The position numbers and the translations under genes were made by a program. From Sphingopyxis sp. GW247-27LB (lineage in GTDB: Bacteria > Pseudomonadota > Alphaproteobacteria > Sphingomonadales > Sphingomonadaceae): a stretch of 64,000 nucleotides of DNA. The notes beneath the pieces were generated by a model. It was not told where the DNA came from. It saw only the letters and a program-made list of their open reading frames with translations, and made no database searches. Of the stretch, positions 17,242 through 25,965 are shown piece after piece. The stretch is taken from NCBI RefSeq assembly GCF_002277025.1, contig NZ_NIWD01000009.1, forward strand, positions 327,232 to 391,231. Reading direction: 5' to 3'. Within the stretch, counting starts at the first letter, position 1; each line of letters opens with the position of its first letter.

Positions 17242-18249
17242 TTATGCCTCCGTCGCATGGACTTGGATGCCGGTCAGGTGTGGCCAGAAAGCGTCTGCCC
17301 CGGCTGATAGCACCGTGTCCCCCAGCTGCGTTTCCCAATAGGCTTCGTTTCCGAATTCGTCGCGCCACGCCCACAAGGCACGGGTATAAAGGTGCAGGCG
17401 ATGCTCCTCGGTGAAGCCGATGGCGCCGTGAACCTGATGCGCGATTGCCGCGCCGATCCCAACCGCCTCTCCCGCCCGGCTTTTCGCAGCAGCGATGGCG
17501 GACGACGCATGCCCGCCTCCAAATGCCAGCGCCGCAAAATCCGCAGCGGCGTCCGCCGCGGCCGCCTGGCTCGCCAGAGTTGCCAGTTGCTGCTGTATCG
17601 CCTGCTGCTTGGCTATCGGACGGCCGAACTGCACTCGCTCATTTGCGTAGGCAAGTGTCAATTCGGCGACACGGCGCAAAGCGCCGGCCATTTCGAGAAT
17701 GCGTGCTAACGCGCCGGCTTCGCGCACGTCCATCGGCGACGGCGCCGTTGCCTCGGCGTCAGAATGGACGAGAAACACCGCATCGCGCGGCAGTCCGCAG
17801 GCGCTGAAATCAGGCCTGACCGAAAGCTGATCCGCCGACAAGCGGACTATTGTTCCTTCCCGGATGCCGACGATAGTCTGCGCGTGGCGAGCCCAGGGCA
17901 CTTGCTGCGCTTTGCCCGCGCAATCAAACGACGCGATCGTCGCCGGTCCCTCGGCCAGGGGCAAGCCAGCGCGCGCGAGAAACAGGTTGGCGAGCATGGT
18001 CTCTGCGAGCGGCAGCGGCGACCCGAAATAACCGCTAATCCGCACCAGATCGAGTGCCTCTGCCATGGCGATGCCATAGCCGCCCTCCCCTTCGGATAGA
18101 AGAGCTAGCGGCAATCCTGCGTCCTCAACCGCGGCCCACCCGTCTGCGGTGAAATCGCCGCGACGGCTAGCACGCACTGCCTCCTCGGTGAGACGCGTTT
18201 CGAATAGCCGCGTGGCGCTTGCGGTCAGAAGCTCACTCGTATCGCTCAT
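17242..18249 (-). CDS. Acyl-CoA dehydrogenase, short partner subunit
   Basis: This 335-residue protein is shorter than a standard acyl-CoA dehydrogenase. The N-terminal helical domain is shortened (GYGIAMAEALDLVRISGYFGSPLPLAETMLA) and the middle beta domain is degenerate (ADQLSVRPDFSACGLPRD), while the C-terminal helical domain is kept (YANERVQFGRPIAKQQAIQQ, VHGAIGFTEEHRLHLYTRAL). This is the usual shape of the second chain in heteromeric acyl-CoA dehydrogenases. It is the first gene of a two-gene minus operon, with a 208-base gap upstream that may hold its promoter. Confidence 0.85.
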   Translation of the reverse strand: MSDTSELLTASATRLFETRLTEEAVRASRRGDFTADGWAAVEDAGLPLALLSEGEGGYGIAMAEALDLVRISGYFGSPLPLAETMLANLFLARAGLPLAEGPATIASFDCAGKAQQVPWARHAQTIVGIREGTIVRLSADQLSVRPDFSACGLPRDAVFLVHSDAEATAPSPMDVREAGALARILEMAGALRRVAELTLAYANERVQFGRPIAKQQAIQQQLATLASQAAAADAAADFAALAFGGGHASSAIAAAKSRAGEAVGIGAAIAHQVHGAIGFTEEHRLHLYTRALWAWRDEFGNEAYWETQLGDTVLSAGADAFWPHLTGIQVHATEA

Positions 18250-18457
18250 GCAGGCCTCCTAATGGTTGCAAGATTTTTTGGTTGTGAAATAGCCAGTCGC
18301 AAGCGTCCGACGGCAGGACAAATCGCGCGACTATTTTCACTCATCTCGTGACTTCCTCGTCCATTCCAACGGATTGGTACGAGCGTAATTTTTGTCCGGA
18401 TGAAGCGCCGGAGCGGTCGAGGCCAGCGTTGCGACGAAAACGGTCTGTTCTATCATG

Positions 18458-19216
18458 TCAGCGGGGCGGCATTCGAACAGCGCCATCGAGACGGATGGTC
18501 TCACCATTGATCATCGCATTTTCGACAATATGCACCGCGAGAGCCGCAAATTCCTGGGCCCTGCCCAACCGTGCTGGATGAGGAACAGCGGCGCCTAACT
18601 TGTCTTTGATTTCAATTGGCAAACGGTCGAGGATCGGCGTATCGAAGATCCCGGGCGCGATCGCCGCCACGCGAATCAATCTTTGTGCCAGGTCGCGCGC
18701 CGCGACCAGCGTCATCCCGACGATGCCGGCCTTGGACGATGCGTATGGAATTTGCCCGATCTGGCCTTCGTAAGCTGCAATCGATGCGGTTAACACCAAT
18801 GCGCCGCGTTCGCCGTCCACTGGTTCGACCTTTGCCATCCGTTCTGCGGCCAGACGCAAAACATTAAAAGTACCCGTCAGATTGATGCGCACGATTGATT
18901 CATAAATTTCGAGCGAAGCGGCCATTCCATCGCGATCGAGAACACGCAATGTCGCGCCGCGGCCGGCGCAATGCACGACGGCGCGCAGAGCGCCCAGCGA
19001 ATCGGCCGCGTCGAGGGCGGTACGCATCTGCGCTTCGTCCGTCACGTCGGCGGGGACAAAAACACCGCCCAACGCCTTCGCGACGTCTTGACCCGCTGAT
19101 TGTGGCAAGTCCACAATCACGATCTTCGCCCCGCGCTTGGCTAATAGCTCGGCCGTTGCGCGCCCGAGGCCCGAGGCGCCCCCAGTGACGAGCGCGGCAT
19201 GCCCTTCAACATTCAC
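18458..19216 (-). CDS. SDR, 3-hydroxyacyl-CoA dehydrogenase-like
   Basis: This 252-residue SDR starts at GTG 19216, overlapping the preceding stop (GTGA). The motif TGGASGLG is followed by VIVDLP (Asp, NAD-specific). The catalytic Ser is in LVLTASIAAYEGQIG, with Tyr and Lys in YASSKAG, and the sequence continues APGIFDTPIL. The block IAAYEGQIGQIPYASSK is typical of the HSD17B10-like 3-hydroxy-2-methylacyl-CoA dehydrogenases, suggesting oxidation of a 3-hydroxyacyl-CoA in beta-oxidation, possibly of a 2-methyl-branched chain. It is the last gene of the nine-gene operon from 28.4 kb. Confidence 0.9.
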   Translation of the reverse strand: MNVEGHAALVTGGASGLGRATAELLAKRGAKIVIVDLPQSAGQDVAKALGGVFVPADVTDEAQMRTALDAADSLGALRAVVHCAGRGATLRVLDRDGMAASLEIYESIVRINLTGTFNVLRLAAERMAKVEPVDGERGALVLTASIAAYEGQIGQIPYASSKAGIVGMTLVAARDLAQRLIRVAAIAPGIFDTPILDRLPIEIKDKLGAAVPHPARLGRAQEFAALAVHIVENAMINGETIRLDGAVRMPPR

Positions 19217-20481
19217 CGACGGCTTTCCGGGTATTTGCCGCGTGCGGCCGCCGCCGCGCGCGGCAGGTGATAATCGGGGAAGATCGGGTCGGGTTCGATA
19301 CCGCGCACCAGTTCCTTTGCAATTGTAAGCAGGTGCACCTCAGTCGGACCATCAGCAAGTCCCATGCCATAGGATTCGAGAAGCCACTGGGCGAAGGGCA
19401 TCTCGTGCGACACGCCGATTGCGCCGTGGAGATGCAGCGCGCGCGAAGCAATGTCGTGCAGAACCCGGGGCATGGCAGCCTTCACCGCGGCGATGTCCTT
19501 GCGAACGGCCTTATAGTCCTGATGCTTGTCGATCAGCCAGGCGGTGTGCAGCACCAGGAGACGGAACTGGGTAAGCTGAATCCAGCTTTCGGCTATCTTT
19601 TCCTGAACGAGTTGCTTGTGCGCGAGAAGACTGCCCTTGGTCGTGCGCGACACCGCGCGACGCTGCATGAATTCCAGCGCGCGCCGTGCCTTGGCGATGG
19701 TGCGCATCGCATGGTGGATGCGCCCCCCGCCAAGCCGCGTCTGCGCGACGAAAAATCCTTGCCCCGGGTCACCGAGCATATGGTCGAACGGCACCCGGAC
19801 ATCATGATATCGAACATAGCCATGGGTTGCCGGAAGCGTGCCATAGCCCACGCTTCGGACGATTTCGATTCCCGGCGTTTCGGCAGGGACGATGATCGTG
19901 GAGATGCTTTGGTGGGGCGGCGCGTCGAATTCGCTTTTGGCCATGACGATGAAGAATTCGGCGGTTTTTGCATTGGTCGAAAACCATTTTTCGCCATTGA
20001 TGATCCAGGATTCACCGTCACGAGCCGCCGTCGTGGCGATCTGCAAGGGATCGGCGCCGCCCTGCGGTTCCGTCATCGAAAAGCAGGAGACGATCTCATT
20101 TTCTAGCAGCGGCTCAAGATAGCGCGCCTTTTGCGCGAGGGTACCGAAGCGCGCCAGAATTTCCGCGTTGCCCGAGTCGGGCGCTTGCGATCCGAAAACC
20201 AGTGGAGCGAACCGCCCAACGCCCAGAATTTCGTTCATCAGCGCCAGCTTGACCTGGCCAAATCCCTGTCCTCCCAGTTCAGGCCCAAGGTGACAGGCCC
20301 ACAGCCCGCGCTTCTTCACCTCGGCTTGCAACGGCAGAACGAGTTCGCGATTTCGCGGGTTTTTCACGTCAAAGGGATTGTCGAGGATATGATCCAGCGG
20401 CTCCACTTCGTCACGTACAAAGGCGGATATCCAATCGAGCTGGGCCGCGAATTCCGGGTCAGTCTCAAAATCCCAGCTCAT
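19213..20481 (-). CDS. Acyl-CoA dehydrogenase
   Basis: This 422-residue enzyme of normal length has the FAD and substrate motifs CFSMTEPQGGADPLQIATTA and GEKWFSTNAKTAEFFIVMA, and a C-terminal helical domain with LHLHGAIGVSHEMPFAQWL and DGPTEVHLLTIAKELVRG. It resembles the ACAD10/11-type group that often neighbours an aminoglycoside-phosphotransferase-like kinase, and here the kinase gene is directly upstream with a 2-base gap. In ACAD10/11 systems the kinase domain phosphorylates 4-hydroxyacyl-CoAs and the dehydrogenase domain helps remove the phosphate. That chemistry is a reasonable but untested inference for this pair. Confidence 0.92.
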   Translation of the reverse strand: MSWDFETDPEFAAQLDWISAFVRDEVEPLDHILDNPFDVKNPRNRELVLPLQAEVKKRGLWACHLGPELGGQGFGQVKLALMNEILGVGRFAPLVFGSQAPDSGNAEILARFGTLAQKARYLEPLLENEIVSCFSMTEPQGGADPLQIATTAARDGESWIINGEKWFSTNAKTAEFFIVMAKSEFDAPPHQSISTIIVPAETPGIEIVRSVGYGTLPATHGYVRYHDVRVPFDHMLGDPGQGFFVAQTRLGGGRIHHAMRTIAKARRALEFMQRRAVSRTTKGSLLAHKQLVQEKIAESWIQLTQFRLLVLHTAWLIDKHQDYKAVRKDIAAVKAAMPRVLHDIASRALHLHGAIGVSHEMPFAQWLLESYGMGLADGPTEVHLLTIAKELVRGIEPDPIFPDYHLPRAAAAARGKYPESRR

Positions 20482-20483
20482 TG

Positions 20484-21557
20484 TCAGTTCCTATCTATCG
20501 TATCGATCGCTCTGGCGATCATCCCGCGCGCCGATTGGTGGAGGCGTTTGCCGGTGGCGGGGTCGGCTAGTCCGGCCTGCGCCCTGGCGTGCGTCCCTTC
20601 CAGAACGATTGCGAATTTGTAACACGCCAGCACCTCGAACCAGGTCAGGCTGACCAACGAACGGCCCGTGCGCTCGGCATAATGAGCGATCAGGTCCTCG
20701 CGGCGAGGGAAGCCGTCCCACGGTTCGACCTTCAGGCTCAACAGACCCTCGTTGCGTTCGTTCGGCCAGGCGATGAGCAATCGCCCCAGATCCAGCATCG
20801 GATCGCCCAGCGCGGCGAGTTCCCAATCGAGGATGGCGGCCAGTCCGCCGTGCTCGGCGCGAAACATCACATTGGCGATATGATAGTCGCCGTGCATCAA
20901 CCCGGGCTGAAAATCGCCGGGTGGATTGGTCTCGAGCCAGGCTCCCACTGCCGCGACCGGCCCCAGTGCCGCAGGTCCCGACCAGGCATCGATGCTGGAA
21001 TATCCCTCAAGCTGCGACGCCCATCGGCCAACCTGACGGCCAATAAAGCCTTCGGCGCTGCCAAGCGACTGCAAGGCGTCGCCATGTGCCGGGATTTTCG
21101 CCAGTTCGGCCAGGCCATCGACCAGCGCCAGCCCCATCCGGCGGCGAAAGGCGGGATCGGTTGTCGCCCGCCCCGGCATGGTCACGGTGGCGTTGAATCC
21201 ATCCACCTCGTCAGTGACCAGGAAAATGCCACCCAGAATCGAGACATCCTCGCACAGGCCGCACAGTCGGGGGTGCGGAACATCAGTGCCCGAAAGCGCC
21301 GTCAGCACGGCATGTTCGCGGCGGATCGTCCTGTCGCCGCCGGCGCGATCGAGCGGCGGTCGCCGCAACACCAGATTTCGCGCGCCGCACTGAAATCGCA
21401 CGAGCAGATTCTGGGTGCCGCCTGTCAAGATGCGAACGTCGGTAACCTCACCCTCGGCGACGTGTGTGTCGGCAAGCCAGCGTTCGAGCCTGGCCTTCCC
21501 TGCGGGCAGCCACGGGACAGCATCCGCAGCGCCGCTCACTGGCGAGCCTTCGGCCAT
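20484..21557 (-). CDS. Aminoglycoside phosphotransferase-like kinase (ACAD10/11-type)
   Basis: This 357-residue protein starts at ATG 21557 (MAEGSPVS), two bases after the stop of the hydratase gene. It has the kinase fold of the APH family: GGTQNLLVRFQCGARNLVLRRPP (nucleotide loop), catalytic HGDYHIANVMF (Asp and Asn) and AILDWELAALGDPMLDLG (metal-binding Asp). Stand-alone versions next to acyl-CoA dehydrogenases correspond to the N-terminal domain of eukaryotic ACAD10/11, which phosphorylates 4-hydroxyacyl-CoAs. An antibiotic-resistance role is very unlikely given the operon. Confidence 0.88.
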   Translation of the reverse strand: MAEGSPVSGAADAVPWLPAGKARLERWLADTHVAEGEVTDVRILTGGTQNLLVRFQCGARNLVLRRPPLDRAGGDRTIRREHAVLTALSGTDVPHPRLCGLCEDVSILGGIFLVTDEVDGFNATVTMPGRATTDPAFRRRMGLALVDGLAELAKIPAHGDALQSLGSAEGFIGRQVGRWASQLEGYSSIDAWSGPAALGPVAAVGAWLETNPPGDFQPGLMHGDYHIANVMFRAEHGGLAAILDWELAALGDPMLDLGRLLIAWPNERNEGLLSLKVEPWDGFPRREDLIAHYAERTGRSLVSLTWFEVLACYKFAIVLEGTHARAQAGLADPATGKRLHQSARGMIARAIDTIDRN

Positions 21558-21559
21558 CG

Positions 21560-22366
21560 TCAATTGTCGCCGGAGCGATATGGCGGCCATTCGGGTAAGC
21601 GCTTTTCGAGAAATGCGTTCGCGCCTTCGCGCAGATCGTCACCCAGGAAAAAGGGAAGATTGAAGAATTGCGCAGCATCGAGCGCCTGCGATGCCGGCAT
21701 ATCACTCAACAGCGTGAAGGTACGCCGCCCCAACGCAACGGCAGTCGGACTGACGCGCGCGAACCGCTTCGCATAGCTCTGAACCAGGGCTTCCAGATCC
21801 GGCAGGTCGGTTGCGACGCGATTGACGAAGCCTACCCTGTGCGCTTCGGCGGCGTCGATCGCATCGCCTGTCATCATCATTTCCAGCAGCAGCTTGCGCG
21901 GGATCGACCGGCTAAGCTGCGCGACGATGATCATGGGGAACAGGCCGATCTTTGCCTCGGGCATGGCAAAGGTCGCCGATTGCGTCGCCAGGACGACATC
22001 GCACATGCCGGCCAGGCCCATGCCCCCTGCCGACGCGGGCCCGTTGACGGCGGCAATCACCGGCTTTTCGGCGGTCAGCATCCGCTTGTGCGCCGCGACG
22101 ATCGCAGAGGGCCAGTCCAGCGCCTCGGCCGCAGGCATGTCGCGAAACTGGTTCATCTGGCGCAGGTCGCCGCCGGCACAAAAGGCGTCTCCGGCGCCGG
22201 TGATGACGATCGAACGGACGGCATCATCCGCAAAATGCTGCTCCATCGCGCGGAGAATTTCCTTCGCCGTCACATTGTCAAGCGGATTGCGCGCCTGCGG
22301 CCGGTTGAGCGTGATGCGGCCCAGATTGCCGTCACGTTCGACCAGGATATTCTGCCAGCCGCTCAT
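21560..22366 (-). CDS. Enoyl-CoA hydratase/isomerase family protein
   Basis: This 268-residue crotonase-fold protein starts at ATG 22366 (MSGWQNILVERDG), overlapping the preceding stop by four bases (ATGA). It has NRPQARNPLDN, the oxyanion-hole blocks AFCAGGDLRQMN and NGPASAGGMGLAGMCDVVLA, and the Glu in FAMPEAKIGLFP. The first catalytic Glu of classical hydratases (GG.E) is not present, so an isomerase, hydrolase or one-Glu hydratase activity is possible. Its place after the acyl-CoA synthetase fits a beta-oxidation-like step. Confidence 0.88.
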   Translation of the reverse strand: MSGWQNILVERDGNLGRITLNRPQARNPLDNVTAKEILRAMEQHFADDAVRSIVITGAGDAFCAGGDLRQMNQFRDMPAAEALDWPSAIVAAHKRMLTAEKPVIAAVNGPASAGGMGLAGMCDVVLATQSATFAMPEAKIGLFPMIIVAQLSRSIPRKLLLEMMMTGDAIDAAEAHRVGFVNRVATDLPDLEALVQSYAKRFARVSPTAVALGRRTFTLLSDMPASQALDAAQFFNLPFFLGDDLREGANAFLEKRLPEWPPYRSGDN

Positions 22367-24480
22367 TGCGCATCCTTTCCTACGAACAGCGCATCGACCA
22401 GCCGAACGCCCTTGCCGTCTTCCAGCACCAGCACGGGATTGAGGTCGGCTTCGGCCAGCCAATGCGCCTGCGCCGCGCCAAATGAGGAAAAGCGAACGAT
22501 CGCATCGACGAGCGCATCGATATCACGCGGCGCGGCGCCGCGGAAACCGCGCAGCAGTCCAACACCGCGCAGCGATTCGATCATGTCACGCGCCCTGCGC
22601 GCATCGACGGGCGCAACCCGCACCGCGACATCCTGGAGCAGTTCGGTGAAAATGCCGCCCAGGCCGACGAGGACAAACGCGCCCATGGCCGGATCGACCT
22701 TCATTCCCAGAATGACTTCGGTCGCGCCCTCGATCTGTTCCTGAACCAGAACGCCATCGGCGTCAGCGTCGCCCAGATAGGCGCGTGCGCTGGCCATCAT
22801 GGCGTCGAACGCAGCCGCGACCTCGTCATCGGTACGCAGCCCGAGCGCGACCCCCCCGGCCTCGGTCTTATGCGGAATACGGGCGCTGACGATCTTCATC
22901 ACCACCGGGAAACCGATGGCTTTCGCTGCCGCAACCGCCGCATCCCGATCGGCGGCGAAATGCTCCGCGGGCATCGCAAGTCCGGTCTCCAGCAGCAGCC
23001 GCTTTGCGTCCTCGTCCGCGACCACCCCGCGAAAATCATGGACGGCGCCGTTCGGCTGCGGCGGGGTCGGAACATCGGGCGCACGCCGGAAGGCCGACCA
23101 TGCCGCCAGCCGGTCAATGGCGGTGTAAAGATCGTTCAAATTGTCGAAAACAGGTATTCCGCGATCGATGTAGATTTCCGCCTCGCGGCCCCAGACCGAC
23201 CCGTCCATCGCATAGATTGCGAGCGGAGCGGCATCCGCCTGGGTCACACGGTCGCCCAGCAATTGCGCGGCGCCGACACCCGCATCGGCGGTCAGATGTT
23301 TGCGGGCATAGACGATCGTGCCGATCGCCTCTTCGCTGGAAAAACCGTCGTACACCTTAAGCGCCAGAGACGGATCGCGCGCGATTTCTCCCGTCAGGTC
23401 GCAGGGATTGAAACCCTTGCCAAACTGCAGCGCAGCCGTAAGCCGGTCTTCGGCCGCCTGGCTGATCGCGGGCACGGGCACCCCGATCGCGCTGGCCTTG
23501 TCGGCCAATGCCCCGGCCTGACCGCCCGATACCGAAATGATACCGATCCCGGGAATTTTCGGCGCCCCTTGGGTCAGGAACAGCTTGGCGACCGCAACCA
23601 GTTCGCTCAGTTCGCTGACGCGCAATACGCCGCACGAGGCAAAAAGCGCATCATACAGGGAATCCGCGCCGGCAAGAGCGCCGGTATGCGCCGCGGCGCG
23701 GCGGGCGCCTTCCTCGCTACGTCCGACCTTGATCAGCACGATCGGCTTGCCAAGCTCGGCCGCCATCTCGGCGACCTTCACGAATTTCCGCGGCTCGCGC
23801 AGCGCCTCGACAAAGGACAGGATGATCTTGATGTCCGGGTCTTGGACCATCACCGACATATAATCGACTAACCCCAGGTCGATCTCATTGCCCGCGCTCG
23901 CATACAGCTTGCAGCCGATGCCGGCCTGTTTTAGCCGCACCAGCAGGGAACTCGCAGTCGCGCCGCTTTGCGTCACCAGGCCCACTGGACCGGGCGTTAT
24001 ACCCTCCTCGAAAAGCGGCTGGATCGACCCGATCGCGCCGGTGGCAAGATTCGCTATGCCGTCGGTGTTGGGTCCGACGATGCGCATCCCGTGGGCACGC
24101 GCGACCGCGACCATTTCGCGCTCGATCGCGGCGCCCTCAGACCCCGTTTCTCCAAAACCCTGGGTCGGCAGGACGACCGACTTGACGCCGGCGGCGGCAC
24201 ATTCGCGGATCGCGTCCGGCGTCCGCTCGGCGTTGAGTGCGATCACCGCAAGATCGACCGGGCCGGGAACCGCGCCGAGTGAGGGATAGCTGCGGTGGCC
24301 CTCAATCTCGTCGCGCGTCGGGTTGACCGGATATATCTTGCCCTGAAAGCCTTTGGTGCCGACCAGATGAAGCGGCCACCAGCTCAATGCGCCGGGCTTG
24401 GAAGAGGCGCCGATGACCGCAATCGACTGGGGATTGAACAGCCGGACGACGTCATCCTCCGCCCCGGTAACCTTACGCAT
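22363..24480 (-). CDS. NDP-forming acyl-CoA synthetase (ACD-type, fused)
   Basis: This 705-residue protein starts at ATG 24480 (MRKVTGAEDD), overlapping the dehydrogenase stop by eight bases. Domains in order are: CoA-binding Rossmann (1-150, SIAVIGASSKPGALSW), succinyl-CoA-ligase-like (160-450) with the phosphorylated His at 265 in AAAHTGALAGA, and an ATP-grasp domain (490-700, FPVVMKIVSARIPHKTEAGG). It links a carboxylate to CoA using ATP with release of ADP and phosphate, reversibly. It is therefore the activating or CoA-releasing step of this operon, in contrast to the AMP-forming ligase at 43.4 kb. The substrate is unknown. Confidence 0.92.
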   Translation of the reverse strand: MRKVTGAEDDVVRLFNPQSIAVIGASSKPGALSWWPLHLVGTKGFQGKIYPVNPTRDEIEGHRSYPSLGAVPGPVDLAVIALNAERTPDAIRECAAAGVKSVVLPTQGFGETGSEGAAIEREMVAVARAHGMRIVGPNTDGIANLATGAIGSIQPLFEEGITPGPVGLVTQSGATASSLLVRLKQAGIGCKLYASAGNEIDLGLVDYMSVMVQDPDIKIILSFVEALREPRKFVKVAEMAAELGKPIVLIKVGRSEEGARRAAAHTGALAGADSLYDALFASCGVLRVSELSELVAVAKLFLTQGAPKIPGIGIISVSGGQAGALADKASAIGVPVPAISQAAEDRLTAALQFGKGFNPCDLTGEIARDPSLALKVYDGFSSEEAIGTIVYARKHLTADAGVGAAQLLGDRVTQADAAPLAIYAMDGSVWGREAEIYIDRGIPVFDNLNDLYTAIDRLAAWSAFRRAPDVPTPPQPNGAVHDFRGVVADEDAKRLLLETGLAMPAEHFAADRDAAVAAAKAIGFPVVMKIVSARIPHKTEAGGVALGLRTDDEVAAAFDAMMASARAYLGDADADGVLVQEQIEGATEVILGMKVDPAMGAFVLVGLGGIFTELLQDVAVRVAPVDARRARDMIESLRGVGLLRGFRGAAPRDIDALVDAIVRFSSFGAAQAHWLAEADLNPVLVLEDGKGVRLVDALFVGKDAQ

Positions 24481-25654
24481 TGCGCACCGCCGAGCGGTGA
24501 CGGTCCATCGGCTTCCAGCCAAGGGCATCGTCGGCGATCAGGATACGTTGCAAGTTAGCCGACCCCTCGCCGGTCTGCCACAGCTTGGCAAAATTGAGGT
24601 AGATCGAGATCGGCAGTTCGTCCGAAAAGGCATAGCCGCCGAAAATCTCGACCGTCGCCTGCGCGGCCCGGTTGCATACTTCGCCGACATAATATTTGGC
24701 GATCGAACTTTCGCGGGTCGCAATGTTCCCTGCATCGTAAAGGCGCGCGGCCTTATAGACCAGCTCGGTGGCCGCTGCGACTTCGACCACCATGTCGGCG
24801 ATCTGGTGCTTGATCATCTGATAACTACCGATTTTTTCGCCGAAGGAGGTACGCAGATCGGCATATTCGACGGCGACATCAAGGCAGGCCCGCGCCAGGC
24901 CAAGCGACCGCGCGGCGACCGTGAGCCGGCCAAAATCCATCGCGGTCATCGCGATCTTGAACCCTTCGCCTTCCTGGCCCAGCATCGCACTGGCCGGAAC
25001 GCGCATGTCGGTGAACGTCAGGCCGTTGGTCGGCATCAGGTTGCCGAGCGTGCGACATTTGACCCGGCTTGCCTCGAATCCGAGGGTCGCGGTATCGACG
25101 AGGAAGGCGGAGACGCCGCGATGCTTGGCAGCGGCATCGGTCTTGCAATAGACGATCACGACATCGGCGACGTTCGCGTTGGTGATCCACATCTTCTGGC
25201 CGTTGATAATATACTCGTCACCGTCCCTTACGGCGGTCGTCCGCATGGCCCCCAGAAAATCGGTGCCGCCGTCAGGCTCGGTCATGCCGTTCGCGCCCAG
25301 CAGTTCGGCCGTGACGAGGCGCGGCACATAATGATCGATCTGGTCCTGGCGACCCCAGTTGCGGATGGTCAGCGGGACGGTCGCGGCCTGGAGGTTCATG
25401 CCGGCGCTGAGGGGGGGATAGGCATAGGCCAGTTCCTCGGAGACGACCGCCAGAGCCTCGAACCCCATTGCCGAACCGCCGACATCCTCCGGCAACATCA
25501 CGCCAAAGGCCCCCAGCGCGCCGAGCTGGCGGTAAATGTCGCGCGGAAATTCGCCCGCAAGTTCCAGCGCGCGGATATGCGGCCGGATTTCCTTGCGGCC
25601 GAACTCGCGCATCGTGTCGCGCAGCGCGGTGATTTCTTCCGACGATGCAGCCAT
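24473..25654 (-). CDS. Acyl-CoA dehydrogenase
   Basis: This 393-residue enzyme starts at ATG 25654, overlapping the AtuA-small stop by one base (TGATG). Motifs: GANGMTEPDGGTDFLGAMRT (flavin region), GQKMWITNANVADVVIVYC, and the C-terminal ATVEIFGGYAFSDELPISIYL. The C-terminal block has the shape of short- or branched-chain acyl-CoA dehydrogenases. It desaturates a CoA thioester and passes electrons to electron-transfer flavoprotein, which is not encoded in this window. Confidence 0.93.
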   Translation of the reverse strand: MAASSEEITALRDTMREFGRKEIRPHIRALELAGEFPRDIYRQLGALGAFGVMLPEDVGGSAMGFEALAVVSEELAYAYPPLSAGMNLQAATVPLTIRNWGRQDQIDHYVPRLVTAELLGANGMTEPDGGTDFLGAMRTTAVRDGDEYIINGQKMWITNANVADVVIVYCKTDAAAKHRGVSAFLVDTATLGFEASRVKCRTLGNLMPTNGLTFTDMRVPASAMLGQEGEGFKIAMTAMDFGRLTVAARSLGLARACLDVAVEYADLRTSFGEKIGSYQMIKHQIADMVVEVAAATELVYKAARLYDAGNIATRESSIAKYYVGEVCNRAAQATVEIFGGYAFSDELPISIYLNFAKLWQTGEGSANLQRILIADDALGWKPMDRHRSAVRNA

Positions 25655-25965
25655 CAAACGTCCCCGATTTCCATGCGAAGCAGCCAGGTGTACATCACCT
25701 TGCCCAGATGATCGGACCGCAGCGACAATGTGCCGCCGCCGTTCAGAGCCCCGCGGCAGACAAAATTCAGCGCCCTGATGTTGGGCAGTTCGTAACGCTC
25801 GACGGCGCCTTTGATGAGTTCGCCAAAATGCGCCTTGACCCGTTCGGCGGTGACCTCGCGGCAGAGCGTCTCATATGCCTCCGGGCTCCGCGCGATCAGG
25901 CCGATGTTGCACACATCGCCCTTGTCGCCCGACCGGCCATGCGCCAAATCCCACACCCGGCTCAT
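25654..25965 (-). CDS. AtuA-like small protein (ferredoxin-fold domain)
   Basis: This 103-residue protein starts at ATG 25965, with GGAGG seven bases upstream, overlapping the AtuA-large stop by four bases. The sequence WDLAHGRSGDKGDVCNIGLIAR and LNFVCRGALNGGGTLSLRSDHLGKV are hallmarks of the C-terminal AtuA domain, which is often a separate gene beside the large AtuA protein. The pair is required for acyclic terpene use in Pseudomonas, but its reaction is not established. In this operon it points to an isoprenoid or branched substrate. Confidence 0.87.
   Translation of the reverse strand: MSRVWDLAHGRSGDKGDVCNIGLIARSPEAYETLCREVTAERVKAHFGELIKGAVERYELPNIRALNFVCRGALNGGGTLSLRSDHLGKVMYTWLLRMEIGDV

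Noticed and set aside
20484..21557. Aminoglycoside resistance gene
   Set aside because: The kinase fold matches APH, but the gene is coupled to acyl-CoA genes and matches the ACAD10/11-associated kinases.
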